64,000 nucleotides of DNA from Pedobacter sp. KBS0701 (GTDB lineage: Bacteria; Bacteroidota; Bacteroidia; Sphingobacteriales; Sphingobacteriaceae): the NCBI RefSeq assembly GCF_005938645.2, contig NZ_CP042171.1, positions 3,286,001 to 3,350,000 of the forward strand, given 5' to 3'. A program made the position numbers and the translations under genes. The notes beneath the pieces are model-generated. The model saw only the letters and a list, made by a program, of their open reading frames with translations, did not search any database and was not told where the DNA came from. Below, piece by piece: positions 46,893 through 57,200 of the stretch (positions are counted from its first letter, which is position 1; the number at the start of each line of letters is the position of its first letter).

Positions 46893-47441
46893 ATGTCTTC
46901 TGATACATCTTTCACAAACGAAACAGTTGATCTTGATTATCTTCCGAAGTATGAAGAAATTTCACTAAAACAACCTCATTCCAGTTATTGGAAAATTATC
47001 TGTATCAACCTGGTAATTTTTTTTGTGCTACTGGGAATTGGTGCTGGCTCGCTTTTATTGTTTGTTAATGAAATAAGACCAAATGCAGTTTGGATTATCC
47101 CTCTTTACTTCATGCTGGCCGTTATTTTTTTTCTGCTTTTCCGTTTAAGTTTTAAAAAACGTGGTTACGCAATACGTACGCATGATGTAATTTATAAGAG
47201 TGGAATTATTGCCGAGTCTACCACAATTGTTCCTTTAAACAGGATTCAGCATATTGAATTAAACGAAGGTATTTTTTCGAGGATATTTAAATTAGGATCA
47301 CTGCAGTTATTTACAGCCGGAGGCCAAAGCGGACATATCCACATTTCGGGTATTGCAATTGAAGAGGCAAAAAGCATCAGGGACTTACTTTTAAAAAAAA
47401 TAGACCTGCTCGAAAACCCTACAAATGAAACAGAAGCATAA
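46893..47441 (+). CDS. bacterial PH-domain membrane protein (YdbS-like)
   Basis: 182 residues with two membrane helices at about 40-60 and 70-90 (IICINLVIFFVLLGIGAGSLLLF, VWIIPLYFMLAVIFFLLF), followed by a bacterial PH (DUF304) domain: YAIRTHDVIYKSGIIAESTTIVPLNRIQHIELNEGIFSRIFKLGSLQLFTAG. The equivalent Bacillus pair YdbS/YdbT is linked to membrane defence against peptide toxins. The stop codon overlaps the next ATG by one base, so the pair is translated together. Confidence 0.9.
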   Translation: MSSDTSFTNETVDLDYLPKYEEISLKQPHSSYWKIICINLVIFFVLLGIGAGSLLLFVNEIRPNAVWIIPLYFMLAVIFFLLFRLSFKKRGYAIRTHDVIYKSGIIAESTTIVPLNRIQHIELNEGIFSRIFKLGSLQLFTAGGQSGHIHISGIAIEEAKSIRDLLLKKIDLLENPTNETEA

Positions 47442-48946
47442 TGGACAACGATTTTAGCAAACCACAACGCGAATCGGCCTTTGGCATCATTATAATGGGT
47501 GCTCATACCATGCTAAAAATTGGCAAAGCGAGTTTTTTCTTATTCATTATTGCTTTTGTAAAGATGTCGGGCAATTCTTTCACCTACCTGATATTAGGCA
47601 TTTCTGCAATAATCGTATTCAGCGTTATATTCGCTTATTTATGGTATTTAAAATTCACCTTCTTTTTAGACAAAGAAAAGCAGGAGTTTGTAGTGAATAA
47701 GGGGATTTTCAATCGCGATCAGGTTATTATTCAACTCGATAAAATACAGCAGGTTAACATTAACCAGAATATTTTACAGAAAATTATTGGAGTTTATGGT
47801 TTAAAAATCGATACTGCGGGTGCGCATGGAGAAGAAGTAAGCATAAAAGCCATTGATGAAACTGCTGCTTACAACCTTCAGGCACATCTACTGAACAGAA
47901 AGGCTGTGAATGGAGTGCAACCGGAAGCGGCACATGGAAATGATTTGATTGAAGAAACACCATTTTTAAGAATCAGTGGCTTTACCTTATTTAAGGTCGG
48001 TTTAACTTCTAATTACGGACAAAGTTTAGCTTTGCTTGCCGCTTTTTTTTATACGGTTATTTATGAAGGCAGACAACTGCTAGATGCCTTTAAGATCAAC
48101 AAAGATGAAATTCAAAGCACAGTAACAGGAATGTTGACCATTGTTACAGTTTTCATTTTAATTGCATGCCTTTTAATTGTATTGCTGATTATCAATCTGG
48201 TTAGAACCTTCTATAAATATTTCGAACTCCAGATCAGTCAGCATAAAGATGTCTTACTCCTATCTTCGGGATTAATTGCTAAAAAAAATACGCTGATCAG
48301 TCCAAATAAAGTACAAATTACCAAATACAGTCAGAATTACTTTCAGAAAAAGATGAATATGCTGAATATGAATTTAAGACAGGCTCATTTTGGTCAAAGT
48401 AAAAAAGGCCATGAAATGCAGGGAAACACCTTGAAAATCCCAGGCTGTAATCCTATTGAGCGTGATGAACTGTTAAAAATGATATTGGGCAAGGCACCAT
48501 TCAAGAGAAAAACCTTTGTTCCAGACTGGCGTTTTTTAAACCTGCCAATTTTCTTCAAACTGATTTTACCCGTTTCAATCTTTTTGATCCTGGCTTTTAA
48601 TATCCCCGAGGTGAAACCTTTTATTGGTATCGCAATTGCATACCTTGTTGTAGGTATGTTAATGATCTATATCAGCTACCGCCGGCACCGGATTTCTGTA
48701 AGTCAGGATTTCATCATCAAAACCAGCGGAATTTGGGATATTTCGAATGAAATTGTAGTGCCAAATAAGATTCAGGCAATTACTGCTTTTCAATACCCCT
48801 GGCACAAAGGAGTGGATGTTGGCCACCTCACTTTACATACCGCTGCAGGTCAGATTCACTTCAAATATGGTAATTATACCGAAATTAAGCAGCTCGTAAA
48901 TTATTGGTTATATCAGGTAGAGCATAAAAATGAAAATTGGATGTAA
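47441..48946 (+). CDS. bacterial PH-domain membrane protein (YdbT-like)
   Basis: 501 residues with about six membrane helices and three PH-like (DUF304) repeats: FVVNKGIFNRDQVIIQLDKIQQVNINQNILQKIIGVYGLKIDT, LLLSSGLIAKKNTLISPNKVQITKYSQNYFQKKMNMLNMNL, and FIIKTSGIWDISNEIVVPNKIQAITAFQYPW...LTLHTAAG. The first and third sit near helix pairs, an architecture typical of YdbT. It forms a two-gene unit with the preceding YdbS-like gene through a one-base overlap. The function is presumably membrane-stress resistance, by family analogy. Confidence 0.9.
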   Translation: MDNDFSKPQRESAFGIIIMGAHTMLKIGKASFFLFIIAFVKMSGNSFTYLILGISAIIVFSVIFAYLWYLKFTFFLDKEKQEFVVNKGIFNRDQVIIQLDKIQQVNINQNILQKIIGVYGLKIDTAGAHGEEVSIKAIDETAAYNLQAHLLNRKAVNGVQPEAAHGNDLIEETPFLRISGFTLFKVGLTSNYGQSLALLAAFFYTVIYEGRQLLDAFKINKDEIQSTVTGMLTIVTVFILIACLLIVLLIINLVRTFYKYFELQISQHKDVLLLSSGLIAKKNTLISPNKVQITKYSQNYFQKKMNMLNMNLRQAHFGQSKKGHEMQGNTLKIPGCNPIERDELLKMILGKAPFKRKTFVPDWRFLNLPIFFKLILPVSIFLILAFNIPEVKPFIGIAIAYLVVGMLMIYISYRRHRISVSQDFIIKTSGIWDISNEIVVPNKIQAITAFQYPWHKGVDVGHLTLHTAAGQIHFKYGNYTEIKQLVNYWLYQVEHKNENWM

Positions 48947-48949
48947 CCA

Positions 48950-48983
48950 AACAGTTATCCGGTCGCTAAACCGAATAACTGTT
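48950..48983. terminator. bidirectional hairpin between convergent genes
   Basis: aacagttat / ataactgtt with an inner cggt/accg pair lies four bases after the YdbT stop and ten before the NmrA-family stop. T-rich on the plus side (gttatccttt) only. Confidence 0.6.
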
Positions 48984-48992
48984 ATCCTTTAA

Positions 48993-49877
48993 TTAGCTAT
49001 GATATGCCGCAGCAAAATCTTTGGCAAAATCTTCAAGCTTAATGCTACCTAAAACAGGTCTGTTTTTATAGTAATCTACAAAAAGTTTCTTGCTTCTAAT
49101 CGCATCGCCCATTTCTACATAGTTTTTGGCAATTTCTTCAGGCAAACCTGCGCCTACCATTCCATTAAATGCATCTTCATTACTAAATTCAATCCATGGT
49201 AATTCTGGCTTACCCACGGCAGTGCCCAGTGCTTTTGCAACATCAGCAGGAGTACTTTCATCATCACTGGCAACATATTGTATGGTTTTTCCTGTAAAAT
49301 TGCTTTCCAATACTTCGGCAGCTACCGCTGCAATGTTACGGGGATGCACCAAAACAAGTTTGGCATCAGCACCAAAATTAGATCCTAATATATTTGCATG
49401 TTTAACCATATCGATGTTGGCTAAAAAGTTGATATAGAAATAACCGGCACGTAAATGTTTTACATCTACCCCATCTAATGTTTCAAAAATATTTTCTACA
49501 TCATGCAATCCGGCAATCGGGCCGGTTCCATCCGGCAGATCTGCACCTACACTACTTAAATTCACTACTTTTTTAACCCCCGACTCTTTTATGGCAGCAG
49601 CATAATTTTCGCCTATACCCTTTATATATTCCCTGAATTTTGGTGCTGCAAAATCTGATGGAACCATGGTGTAAATGGCGTCAGCCCCGGTGAATGCATC
49701 TGTTAAAAATCCGGTATCGCTTACATTACCAATTAAGGGTATAGCGCCCAGCGATTTAATTTCCTCTGCTCTATCAGCATTACTGCTAATCACTTTCACC
49801 TCATGGCCTTTAGCCACCAATATTTCGGCTAGGGGCTTGGTAATATTACCTGTTGATCCTGTTAATGTTATTTTCAT
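48993..49877 (-). CDS. NmrA-like NAD(P)-binding protein
   Basis: 294 residues with a Rossmann fold: N-terminal GSTGNITKPLAEILVAKGHEVKVISSNADRAEEIKSLGA binds the dinucleotide phosphate, and VVNLSSVGADLPDGTGPIAGLHDVE and HLRAGYFYIN follow the atypical short-chain dehydrogenase NmrA/QOR2 pattern. The Tyr-xxx-Lys active site is not evident, so a redox-sensing or quinone-reductase role is more likely than a classic dehydrogenase. It is divergent from an HxlR-type regulator; this pairing is common and implies that the regulator controls this gene. Confidence 0.88.
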   Translation of the reverse strand: MKITLTGSTGNITKPLAEILVAKGHEVKVISSNADRAEEIKSLGAIPLIGNVSDTGFLTDAFTGADAIYTMVPSDFAAPKFREYIKGIGENYAAAIKESGVKKVVNLSSVGADLPDGTGPIAGLHDVENIFETLDGVDVKHLRAGYFYINFLANIDMVKHANILGSNFGADAKLVLVHPRNIAAVAAEVLESNFTGKTIQYVASDDESTPADVAKALGTAVGKPELPWIEFSNEDAFNGMVGAGLPEEIAKNYVEMGDAIRSKKLFVDYYKNRPVLGSIKLEDFAKDFAAAYHS

Positions 49878-49903
49878 GATTTTTTGTTTTTAAATGTTGA
49901 ATA

Positions 49904-49917
49904 CAAAGCTATATTTG
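49904..49917. promoter_or_regulatory. overlapping divergent -7 boxes
   Basis: On the minus strand TAGCTTTG (49904-49911) serves the NmrA gene; on the plus strand TATATTTG (49910-49917) serves the HxlR gene. Both match TAnnTTTG exactly and overlap by two bases, so polymerase can occupy only one at a time. Confidence 0.7.
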
Positions 49918-49935
49918 TGCTTACTTTTATACAAG

Positions 49936-49951
49936 TACTTACCCCAAAGTA
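49936..49951. promoter_or_regulatory. candidate HxlR operator
   Basis: The inverted repeat TACTT-N6-AAGTA lies 8 bases before the HxlR ATG. It resembles the TACT-N7/8-AGTA boxes known for Bacillus YodB/CatR, members of the same family. Binding here would block both divergent promoters or the start codon. Confidence 0.5.
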
Positions 49952-49958
49952 TGTAACT

Positions 49959-50312
49959 ATGACAGCCATTAAAGAAAGTTCGACCCGTAATTTTAATAAA
50001 GGTGTAGCGCTAACCAGCTGCCCTGTTACTTTTGTAATGGAAAAAATTGGTGGTTATTGGAAACCTATCATTATTTTTCATTTAATGAGTGGGCCAAAAC
50101 GTTACAGCGAGTTAAAACGTGCTATACCACAGATAACGGAGAAAATGCTGATACAACACTTAAAGCAGTTGCAAAATGATGACCTTGTTCATCGGGATGC
50201 GCAAGCCGTTATTCCGCCCATAGTTACGTATAGCCTCACCAAATCGGGACAGGAACTGTTTCAGGTATTAGATTCGATGGTAGACTGGGCCGTTAAAAAT
50301 GGCTCTGTTTAA
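49959..50312 (+). CDS. HxlR/MarR-type winged-helix transcriptional regulator
   Basis: 117 residues from the ATG at 49959; the longer frame reaching back to 49884 begins at a TTG inside the promoter region and is rejected. It has the HxlR core: CPVTFVMEKIGGYWKPIIIFHLMSGPKRYSELKRAIPQITEKMLIQHLKQLQNDDLVHRDAQAVIPPIVTYSLTKSGQEL, with the conserved N-terminal Cys that senses quinones or oxidants in YodB and HypR. It likely represses the divergent NmrA-like gene until electrophile or oxidative stress occurs. Confidence 0.9.
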   Translation: MTAIKESSTRNFNKGVALTSCPVTFVMEKIGGYWKPIIIFHLMSGPKRYSELKRAIPQITEKMLIQHLKQLQNDDLVHRDAQAVIPPIVTYSLTKSGQELFQVLDSMVDWAVKNGSV

Positions 50313-50662
50313 CCTCATTATAGACAAAATAAGGGTTTGAGTAAAACTTTGGCCTATTTTACCATTTAAGACACATCAGGTACATATAAGCCAATACAGG
50401 GTAGATCATGAAACAAGTTTAACATTATGGCTTTATGCGTAGTTGGTCATTAGGCGATAATATCTTTTATTGATTGGAAATGAAAGGATGGTTTTTCATC
50501 GGATATTACAGTCCTGCTGTTCGCTGTAGCCCTCATGCTTCGGGGCTGCCGCTACCATCAGGTTTACGAATAGCGTAAGTGCACAATGCAACCTCAAAAA
50601 TGAAATACGAATCTAGCTTTTCTAAAAACCAAAAGAAAATCATTTTAAATGTGCGGGATAGC
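50313..50662. repeat. 350-bp gap with parts of two repeat families
   Basis: 50360-50440 resembles 51285-51353 (catataagccaatac ... gaaacaagtt). 50500-50605 is an inverted copy of the modular element: cagtcctgctgt, hairpin agccctcatgcttcggggct, ccatcaggttta, then atgcaacctcaaaaatg (50586-50602), the exact reverse complement of the word at 18895-18911. No gene is visible. Confidence 0.75.
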
Positions 50663-50986
50663 CTACAGTATCATAATCCCCTTGATGTTTGCGGCTTGCT
50701 TATAAACAGCAATCACCTCATCAGCATTCTGCATGGTCTTTTTTACCGTAATCGAAACATATTTACCTGTTTTTGATGCCTGTTCAATAAACTCATCCTT
50801 GGGTAAAATGGCACGTAAGTCTTCTATTTTATCTAGTCCGCCAGTGATAATAAATTTAAAATTGTAAACACCCGGAAACTTTTCAACGGTTTCCAGTTTT
50901 TCTTTTAAGTTGGCATAAATATCTGTATTTGTTCCATCTGGGATATCAGAAAACTCAATATCCTTATTTATTTTTTTCTCTTCCAT
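50663..50986 (-). CDS. DUF493 (YbeD-like) protein
   Basis: 107 residues, cytoplasmic. The pattern LKEKLETVEKFPGVYNFKFIITGG...IRAILP-like LRAILPKDEFIEQASKTGKYVSITVKKTMQNADEVIAVYKQAANIKGIMIL is a ferredoxin-like fold of the DUF493/YbeD family. Its function is unknown; in Enterobacteria it sits beside lipoic-acid genes, but no such gene is near here. It stands alone between repeat-rich gaps. Confidence 0.88.
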   Translation of the reverse strand: MEEKKINKDIEFSDIPDGTNTDIYANLKEKLETVEKFPGVYNFKFIITGGLDKIEDLRAILPKDEFIEQASKTGKYVSITVKKTMQNADEVIAVYKQAANIKGIMIL

Positions 50987-51653
50987 AACGAAGGCATATC
51001 AAATTCTATACCCAAATCAACAGGGTGCAATTCTGACAGCATAATACATTTTATTAATCGAAATAAATATGACTTTGGGGTTTAAACCCTCAATAGCAGC
51101 ACAAACTCAATTTAAATAAACCTTGGCGAAGCGGATACCGGCCTGGTGCATAAGGCCTGCAGGCGTATGAGCAAAGCAAAGGGCTACCGACGCCGATGAA
51201 ATACAGCTGTTGCTTTTCTCAAAACCAAAAGTGCAGATTTACCATAGCTATATTAGCCCCAAATAAAAATAAGGGGCATTTTACCCTATAAGATAGATAA
51301 GGGCCATATAAGCCAATACCGGATAGATTCTGAAACAAGTTCAGAATGACGGGCGATAAAATAAAGGTGTTGGTTTTAAACCCTCAATAGCAGCACAAAC
51401 TCAATTTACCTAAACCTTGGCGAAGCGGATATCGGCCTGGTGCGTAAGGCCTGCAGGCGTATGAGCAAAGCAAAGGACTGCAGAATGCCATGAAATACTG
51501 ATGTAGCTTTCCTCAAAATCAATCAAAATAAGTTCTTTTGCCATGTTATGCCATGATTTTCAACAATTTTAATGGCGTGAGGGATTCTGAAACAAGTTCA
51601 GAATGACGAACGGTTAGGGCAACCGGTTAGGTTTTTAACTAATTACTAACAAC
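50987..51653. repeat. repeat-rich gap with a direct duplication (294-bp offset)
   Basis: 51081-51183 and 51375-51477 share about 100 bases with few differences (tttaaaccctcaatagcagc, ccttggcgaagcggata, ggcctgcaggcgtatgagc). REP-like units tctgaaacaagttcagaatgacg lie at 51331-51353 and 51583-51605. The first copy is followed by rggctac..gatgaaatac, resembling the 43-kb element tail. No gene is visible. Confidence 0.8.
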
Positions 51654-51686
51654 TTTGGCAAAAAGCGACAGGAATTGTTATTTTTG
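51654..51686 (+). promoter_or_regulatory. Bacteroidota promoter of the UvrD/PcrA gene
   Basis: TTTG (51654-51657), a 21-base spacer, then TATTTTTG (51679-51686): a near-ideal match to TTTG-N19/21-TAnnTTTG. Transcription should begin near 51691, which makes the TTG at 51675 too early and supports a start at the TTG at 51711. Confidence 0.75.
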
Positions 51687-51710
51687 AACCTCAAAAAAAC
51701 AGGAGCCGAT

Positions 51711-54014
51711 TTGGATTATTTAGCAGGATTAAACCCACAACAAAGAGCAGCAGTAGAGAACACAAAAGGACCAGTAATGATTGTTGCAGGTGCAGGTTCG
51801 GGCAAAACCAGGGTAATTACCTTTCGCGTAGCCCACCTTATTCAAACCGGTACCGATCCGTTTAATATTCTGGTTTTAACCTTTACCAACAAAGCGAGTA
51901 AAGATATGCGCGAGCGTATTAGTAAAGTTGTTGGTGCAGAAGCCAAAAACATTTGGATGGGGACATTTCACTCTGTTTTTGCGAAAATTTTACGTGTGGA
52001 GGCTGAAAAAATCGGTTACCCGAGCAACTTTACCATTTACGATACCGACGACAGTAAAAGTGTAATCCGTGCAATTTTGAAAGAAATGCAGCTGGATGAT
52101 AAATTATATGCAGCAAACTTTGTTTTCAATAGAATTTCATCAGCTAAAAATAATTTAATTTCCTGGGGCGAATATCAGGCTAACGACCAGATACAGGCTG
52201 AAGATATCCAGAATAAGCGCCCATTAATTGGCCAGATTTACGAGACTTATGCTAAACGCTGTTTCAGGGCCGGTGCAATGGATTTTGACGATTTATTATT
52301 CAAAACCAATATTTTATTGAAAGAACACCCCGATGTTTTAAATAAGTACCAGCAAAAATTCAGGTATTTGATGGTGGATGAGTACCAGGATACCAACTTT
52401 TCGCAGTACACCATTGTGAAAAAACTGGCTGCTGCCTATCAAAACATTTGTGTAGTGGGTGACGACGCACAGAGTATTTATGCGTTCCGTGGCGCTAACA
52501 TCCAGAATATTTTAAATTTCGAACGGGATTATCCTGATTTAAAGGTTTATAAATTAGAACAGAATTACCGTTCTACCCAAAATATTGTTGATGCTGCAAG
52601 CAGTATTATTGCCAACAACAAAAACCAGCTTGAAAAGAATGTTTTCTCAGAAAATGCAGAGGGAGAAAGAATTAAAGTTTCGCGGGCTTTTACGGATAAT
52701 GAAGAGGGTAAATTAGTTGCCGAAGCCATTATTCAGGAGCGCAGTACAAAAGGTTATCAACACAACGATTTTGCCATTTTGTATCGTACCAATGCGCAAA
52801 GCAGGGCGATGGAGGAAGGTTTACGTAAACTGAATATTCCTTACCGGATCTACGGCGGTCAATCTTTTTACCAACGCAAAGAGATTAAAGATTTAATTGC
52901 CTATTTCCGTTTAACTTTTAATCCGAAGGATGAAGAGGCGATAAAACGCGTAATCAATTACCCTAAACGTGGTATTGGCGACACTTCTATCGATAAAATT
53001 ATTGTTGCGGCAGATCAGCATGGAAAAACCATGTGGGATGTAATTTCTAATGCACACGAATATGTAGATGGACGTTTAGCCAATCAATTGAACGATTTTT
53101 CCATGATGGTGCAAAGCTTCCAGGCAGAGGCGAAAAAACTGGATGCCTATGATACAGCTTTGTTTATTGCTCAGCATGCAGGTATTTTAAAAGAGCTATA
53201 TACTGATGATAGTGTGGAAGGGCGTGCGAGATACGAAAATATTCAGGAATTATTAAATGGTATTAAGGAGTTTGCAGAGCGCGAAGATATTGAAGAAAAA
53301 GGCCTTGATATTTTTATGCAGGATGTTGCCCTCTTAACCAATGATGATAAAGATGGTGATAAAAATAAGGATACGGTTTCTTTAATGACGATCCACTCGG
53401 CTAAGGGTCTGGAGTTTAAAAACGTATTTATTGTTGGATTGGAAGAAAATCTGTTTCCATCGCAAATGTCGTTAACCAACCGTACTGATTTAGAGGAGGA
53501 GCGCCGTTTATTCTACGTGGCCATTACCCGTGCCGAAGTAAAACTGACACTTACTTATGCCACTTCGCGTTACCGTTGGGGAACTTTAACCAACTGCGAA
53601 CCTAGCCGTTTTATTAATGAAATTAGTCCGAAATTTTTAGAGTTGGATGTTAAACCGGCCAAATCAAACAGTTTTGAAGGTAGTTTTGACGATGAGCGGA
53701 AAACATGGACTTCGCAGCCACGTGATTTCTTCAGCAAACCCAAACCAGCGGCCGGCGCAACTACTTCTGCCCCACCAGTACGTCCGAAAACAACATCATT
53801 ACTCGCAAAGGCACACATACCAACACCAGGTTTTACCCCATCACAACCACATGAATTTCAGGGCGGTATGGAAGTGGAGCACGAAAAATTTGGTTTTGGA
53901 AAAATTATCAGCCTGGAGGGTACATTACCTGATGTTAAGGCAACAGTTTTTTTCCAGGGCTTAGGCAATAAACAGTTACTGCTTAAATTTGCAAAACTGA
54001 TGATTGTGAAGTAA
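51711..54014 (+). CDS. UvrD/PcrA-type superfamily 1 DNA helicase
   Basis: 767 residues from the TTG at 51711 (LDYLAGLNPQQRAAV), which fits family N-termini; AGGAG lies 6 bases before it. An earlier TTG at 51675 is inside or before the promoter. Helicase motifs in order: Walker A AGAGSGKT, TFTNKASKDMRERI, MVDEYQDTN, GDDAQSIYAFRGA, LEQNYRST, MTIHSAKGLEF and YVAITRAE. A disordered Pro-rich linker (KPAAGATTSAPPVRPK) precedes a Tudor-like C-terminal domain (VEHEKFGFGKIISLEG) that binds RNA polymerase in PcrA. It unwinds DNA in nucleotide-excision repair and replication. Confidence 0.95.
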   Translation: MDYLAGLNPQQRAAVENTKGPVMIVAGAGSGKTRVITFRVAHLIQTGTDPFNILVLTFTNKASKDMRERISKVVGAEAKNIWMGTFHSVFAKILRVEAEKIGYPSNFTIYDTDDSKSVIRAILKEMQLDDKLYAANFVFNRISSAKNNLISWGEYQANDQIQAEDIQNKRPLIGQIYETYAKRCFRAGAMDFDDLLFKTNILLKEHPDVLNKYQQKFRYLMVDEYQDTNFSQYTIVKKLAAAYQNICVVGDDAQSIYAFRGANIQNILNFERDYPDLKVYKLEQNYRSTQNIVDAASSIIANNKNQLEKNVFSENAEGERIKVSRAFTDNEEGKLVAEAIIQERSTKGYQHNDFAILYRTNAQSRAMEEGLRKLNIPYRIYGGQSFYQRKEIKDLIAYFRLTFNPKDEEAIKRVINYPKRGIGDTSIDKIIVAADQHGKTMWDVISNAHEYVDGRLANQLNDFSMMVQSFQAEAKKLDAYDTALFIAQHAGILKELYTDDSVEGRARYENIQELLNGIKEFAEREDIEEKGLDIFMQDVALLTNDDKDGDKNKDTVSLMTIHSAKGLEFKNVFIVGLEENLFPSQMSLTNRTDLEEERRLFYVAITRAEVKLTLTYATSRYRWGTLTNCEPSRFINEISPKFLELDVKPAKSNSFEGSFDDERKTWTSQPRDFFSKPKPAAGATTSAPPVRPKTTSLLAKAHIPTPGFTPSQPHEFQGGMEVEHEKFGFGKIISLEGTLPDVKATVFFQGLGNKQLLLKFAKLMIVK

Positions 54015-54052
54015 ACGCATATTTCCGTTTAACCACGTAAATTAACGGGGAT

Positions 54053-54140
54053 TCGTCATCCTGTCCCGATTTTACATCGGGATCAGGATCTTTAATAGAT
54101 TAACATAACAGATGCTGAATCAAGTTCAGCATGACGAGTA
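54053..54140. repeat. two REP-like units between uvrD and smc
   Basis: cgtcatcctgtcccgatttt..atcgggatcaggatc and gctgaatcaagttcagcatgacgag, both imperfect palindromes bounded by the GTCATC/ATGACG word used across this window. Confidence 0.7.
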
Positions 54141-54279
54141 CTAATGAAAATTATGTCCAACTCAGGGCTCTCTGCGCTTTTCTCTCTGCGCTCTTTGCGG
54201 TTAAAAACACCATGGTTAAAAAGTTGAAAAACCACGAAATTATCCTTATTATTGAAGTCGGTTCTCCCGACTACAAACC

Positions 54280-57200
54280 ATGCAACTTACCAGGTTAGAA
54301 ATTAAAGGTTTTAAGAGCTTTGGCGATAAAGTGACCATCAACTTTAATGAGGGTGTTACCGCTATCGTTGGCCCGAATGGTTGCGGAAAATCTAATGTAA
54401 TTGATGCTATGCGCTGGGTTTTAGGCGAACAAAGCACTAAAGCCCTGCGATCAGAAAAGATGGAGAACATCATTTTCAACGGAACAAAAAACCGTAAACA
54501 GGCACAGCTTGCAGAGGTTTCATTAAGCTTTGATAATACAAAAAATATCCTTCCTACCGCTTATTCACAGGTTACCGTAACCCGTAAACTCTACAGAAAT
54601 GGAGACAGCGAATATCGCCTAAACGATGTTCAATGCAGGTTAAAAGACATTACCGACCTTTTTCTAGACACCGGAATCGGCTCTGATAGTTATTCTATTA
54701 TTGAGCTGAAAATGGTGGATGAAATTATCACCAATAAAGAACACAGCCGTCGTTCTCTATTTGAAGAAGCATCAGGGATCTCGAAGTACAAATTACGTAA
54801 AAAGCAGACTTTCAACAAATTAAAAGACACAGAAGCCGATTTAGAGCGGGTTGAAGATTTACTTTTCGAAATCGAAAAAAACCTTAAAACCTTAGAAAAC
54901 CAGGCACGCAAAGCTGAACGTTATTATAAGTTAAAAGAACAATACCGCGAACTGAGCATTCAGTTGGCTACACATCGCATAGCCTTCTTCCGTACCGACT
55001 TAAAAGCTTTAGAAACACAGGAGCAAAGTCAACAGGTGAACCGTGCAGAACTTAGCACCAAAATAGACACCGGTGAAGCCGAACTGCAAAAACTTAAACT
55101 AGGCAGTATTAGTCAGGAAAAGAACCTTTCCGTACAACAAAAGGCTACAAACGAGTTTGTTTCTAAAATCCGCGCTTACGAAAGTGAGAAAAAAGTAAAG
55201 AATGAGCAGATGCGTTTTTTACAGGAAAAAGAAACACGCTTATCTGGCGAACTCGAAAAAGATAAAAACCAGGTTAACCACATTAAATACAACATCAAAC
55301 GTTTAAATGAAGAAGTTTTAACAGAAACAGAGGTTTTTAACCGCCTGGAATCTGATTTAAAGCTACTGAAATCTACGCTTGATACTTTACGGGAGCAACA
55401 ACAGACCGAGAAAAACAGGATTGACAACCTGATCAAATCTGTTAACGACCTACAAAACCAAGTATACCAGTCGCAAAAAGAAATTGATATCCTGAACATC
55501 CAGAAAGATGCCCTGGTACAGGAAACCAACCGGAATGTAGATGATACCGAAACCAAAACCTTAGAGTTAAAGGCTTTCGATCATGCTTTAGCCGAACTTG
55601 ATATCCAGGTAAGGGAAAAGCAGGCCAATATAAAAAACCTCACGGAAGCCGAAGAACTTTTAAAAGAAAAACTGGCTAGTTCCGAAATCAACCTGAGTTC
55701 GAACAAGGAAAAACTTACGGTCGAAAATCGTAAAAAAGATGCCAAACAGAATGAATATAACCTGACCAAATCGCTGGTTGACAGTTTAGAAGGTTTTCCT
55801 GAGTCGATCCGTTTTTTAAAGAAAAACAATACTTTTGCTAAAAGTGCCCTGCTCCTTTCCGATGTCTTATTCTGTAATGAAGATTACCGCATAGCAATAG
55901 AAAATTATCTTGAACCGGTAATGAATCATTATGTTGTTGATCAGTATACAGATGCCGTTCAGGCCATCAACCTCTTAACTGATGCCAGTCGCGGAAGGGC
56001 AAATTTCTTTATTTTAGAAAATGTTCCCGATAAAAACCCGGCCATTAGCGATCATGATGGTCTCATTTCCGCTCTATCCGTTATTGAAGTCGACAAAAAA
56101 TACCAGCACCTCTGCAACCTGCTTTTACAAAATGTATATATCGCAATAGCCGAGCAGGAAAATTTGTTTAAAGCCACACCAACAGATAGTTTAACTATTT
56201 TGGCCAAAAATGGGAAATATGCCCAAACCAGATTTACCTTGGCAGGTGGTTCTGTGGGACTATTTGAAGGTAAAAGGATTGGTCGTGCTAAGAATTTGGA
56301 AAATCTGGCAAAAGAAATTAAAGCTTCAGAATCACTGATCAATCAGCATAATGCAGCTATAAAAGCCGAAACAGACAACATATTTAACCTGAAAGAGGCT
56401 TCAAAAATTAATCAGATCAACGCTTTACAACAGGAAATGAACCGTTTAAACAACGAACACATTTCTGTGCAGACCCGCCGAGATCAATATCAGGAGTTTA
56501 TCACCACCAGCGAAAACCGCAAAACGGATATCGCTCAAAAGATCGTATCGATAGAAAAAGCCTTGTCGGAGAAATTGCCTGCACTGGTTCAACTGCAAAA
56601 AAATCAGCAAGAAGCACATATCAATCTACAAGAACAACAGCTTAATTATCAGGAAATTGCCGATCAGGTAAATGAAAGTGCGGGAAAATACAACCAGGAT
56701 AACATCCGTTTCCACCAACAACAAAATAAGTTATCGGGTTTAGAAAAAGATTTGGATTACCGTTTTGTACAGGAAGAAGCTTTAAATAAGCGCATTGCCC
56801 AAAATGACAAAGAATTACAGGAAACACTAATACAAATTACGGCAACATTACAACATACCGATCTGAATGATGATACACTTTTAGAAATGTATCAGCAACG
56901 TGAAGAAATGGAAAAAGGGCTTGCGGAAGCCGAGCAGGCATATTTTTCAAGTAAAGGGAGCATTAACGAGGTAGAAAACGACCTGACGAACATCCGCAAA
57001 AACCGCGAAGAAACCGATTTTCTGTTAACGGAGATTAAGGATAAAAAGAATGCTTTAAAAATCGACTTAAATGCCCTAAAAGAACGTTTAGCTGTCGAAT
57101 TCAATATCGATATCAATGATCTTTTAGAAACCGAGACTGAAATTGAAGCACTGGAAAGCGAGTTCGAACTGCGCCAGAAAGTAGAAAAAATGAAACGCCA

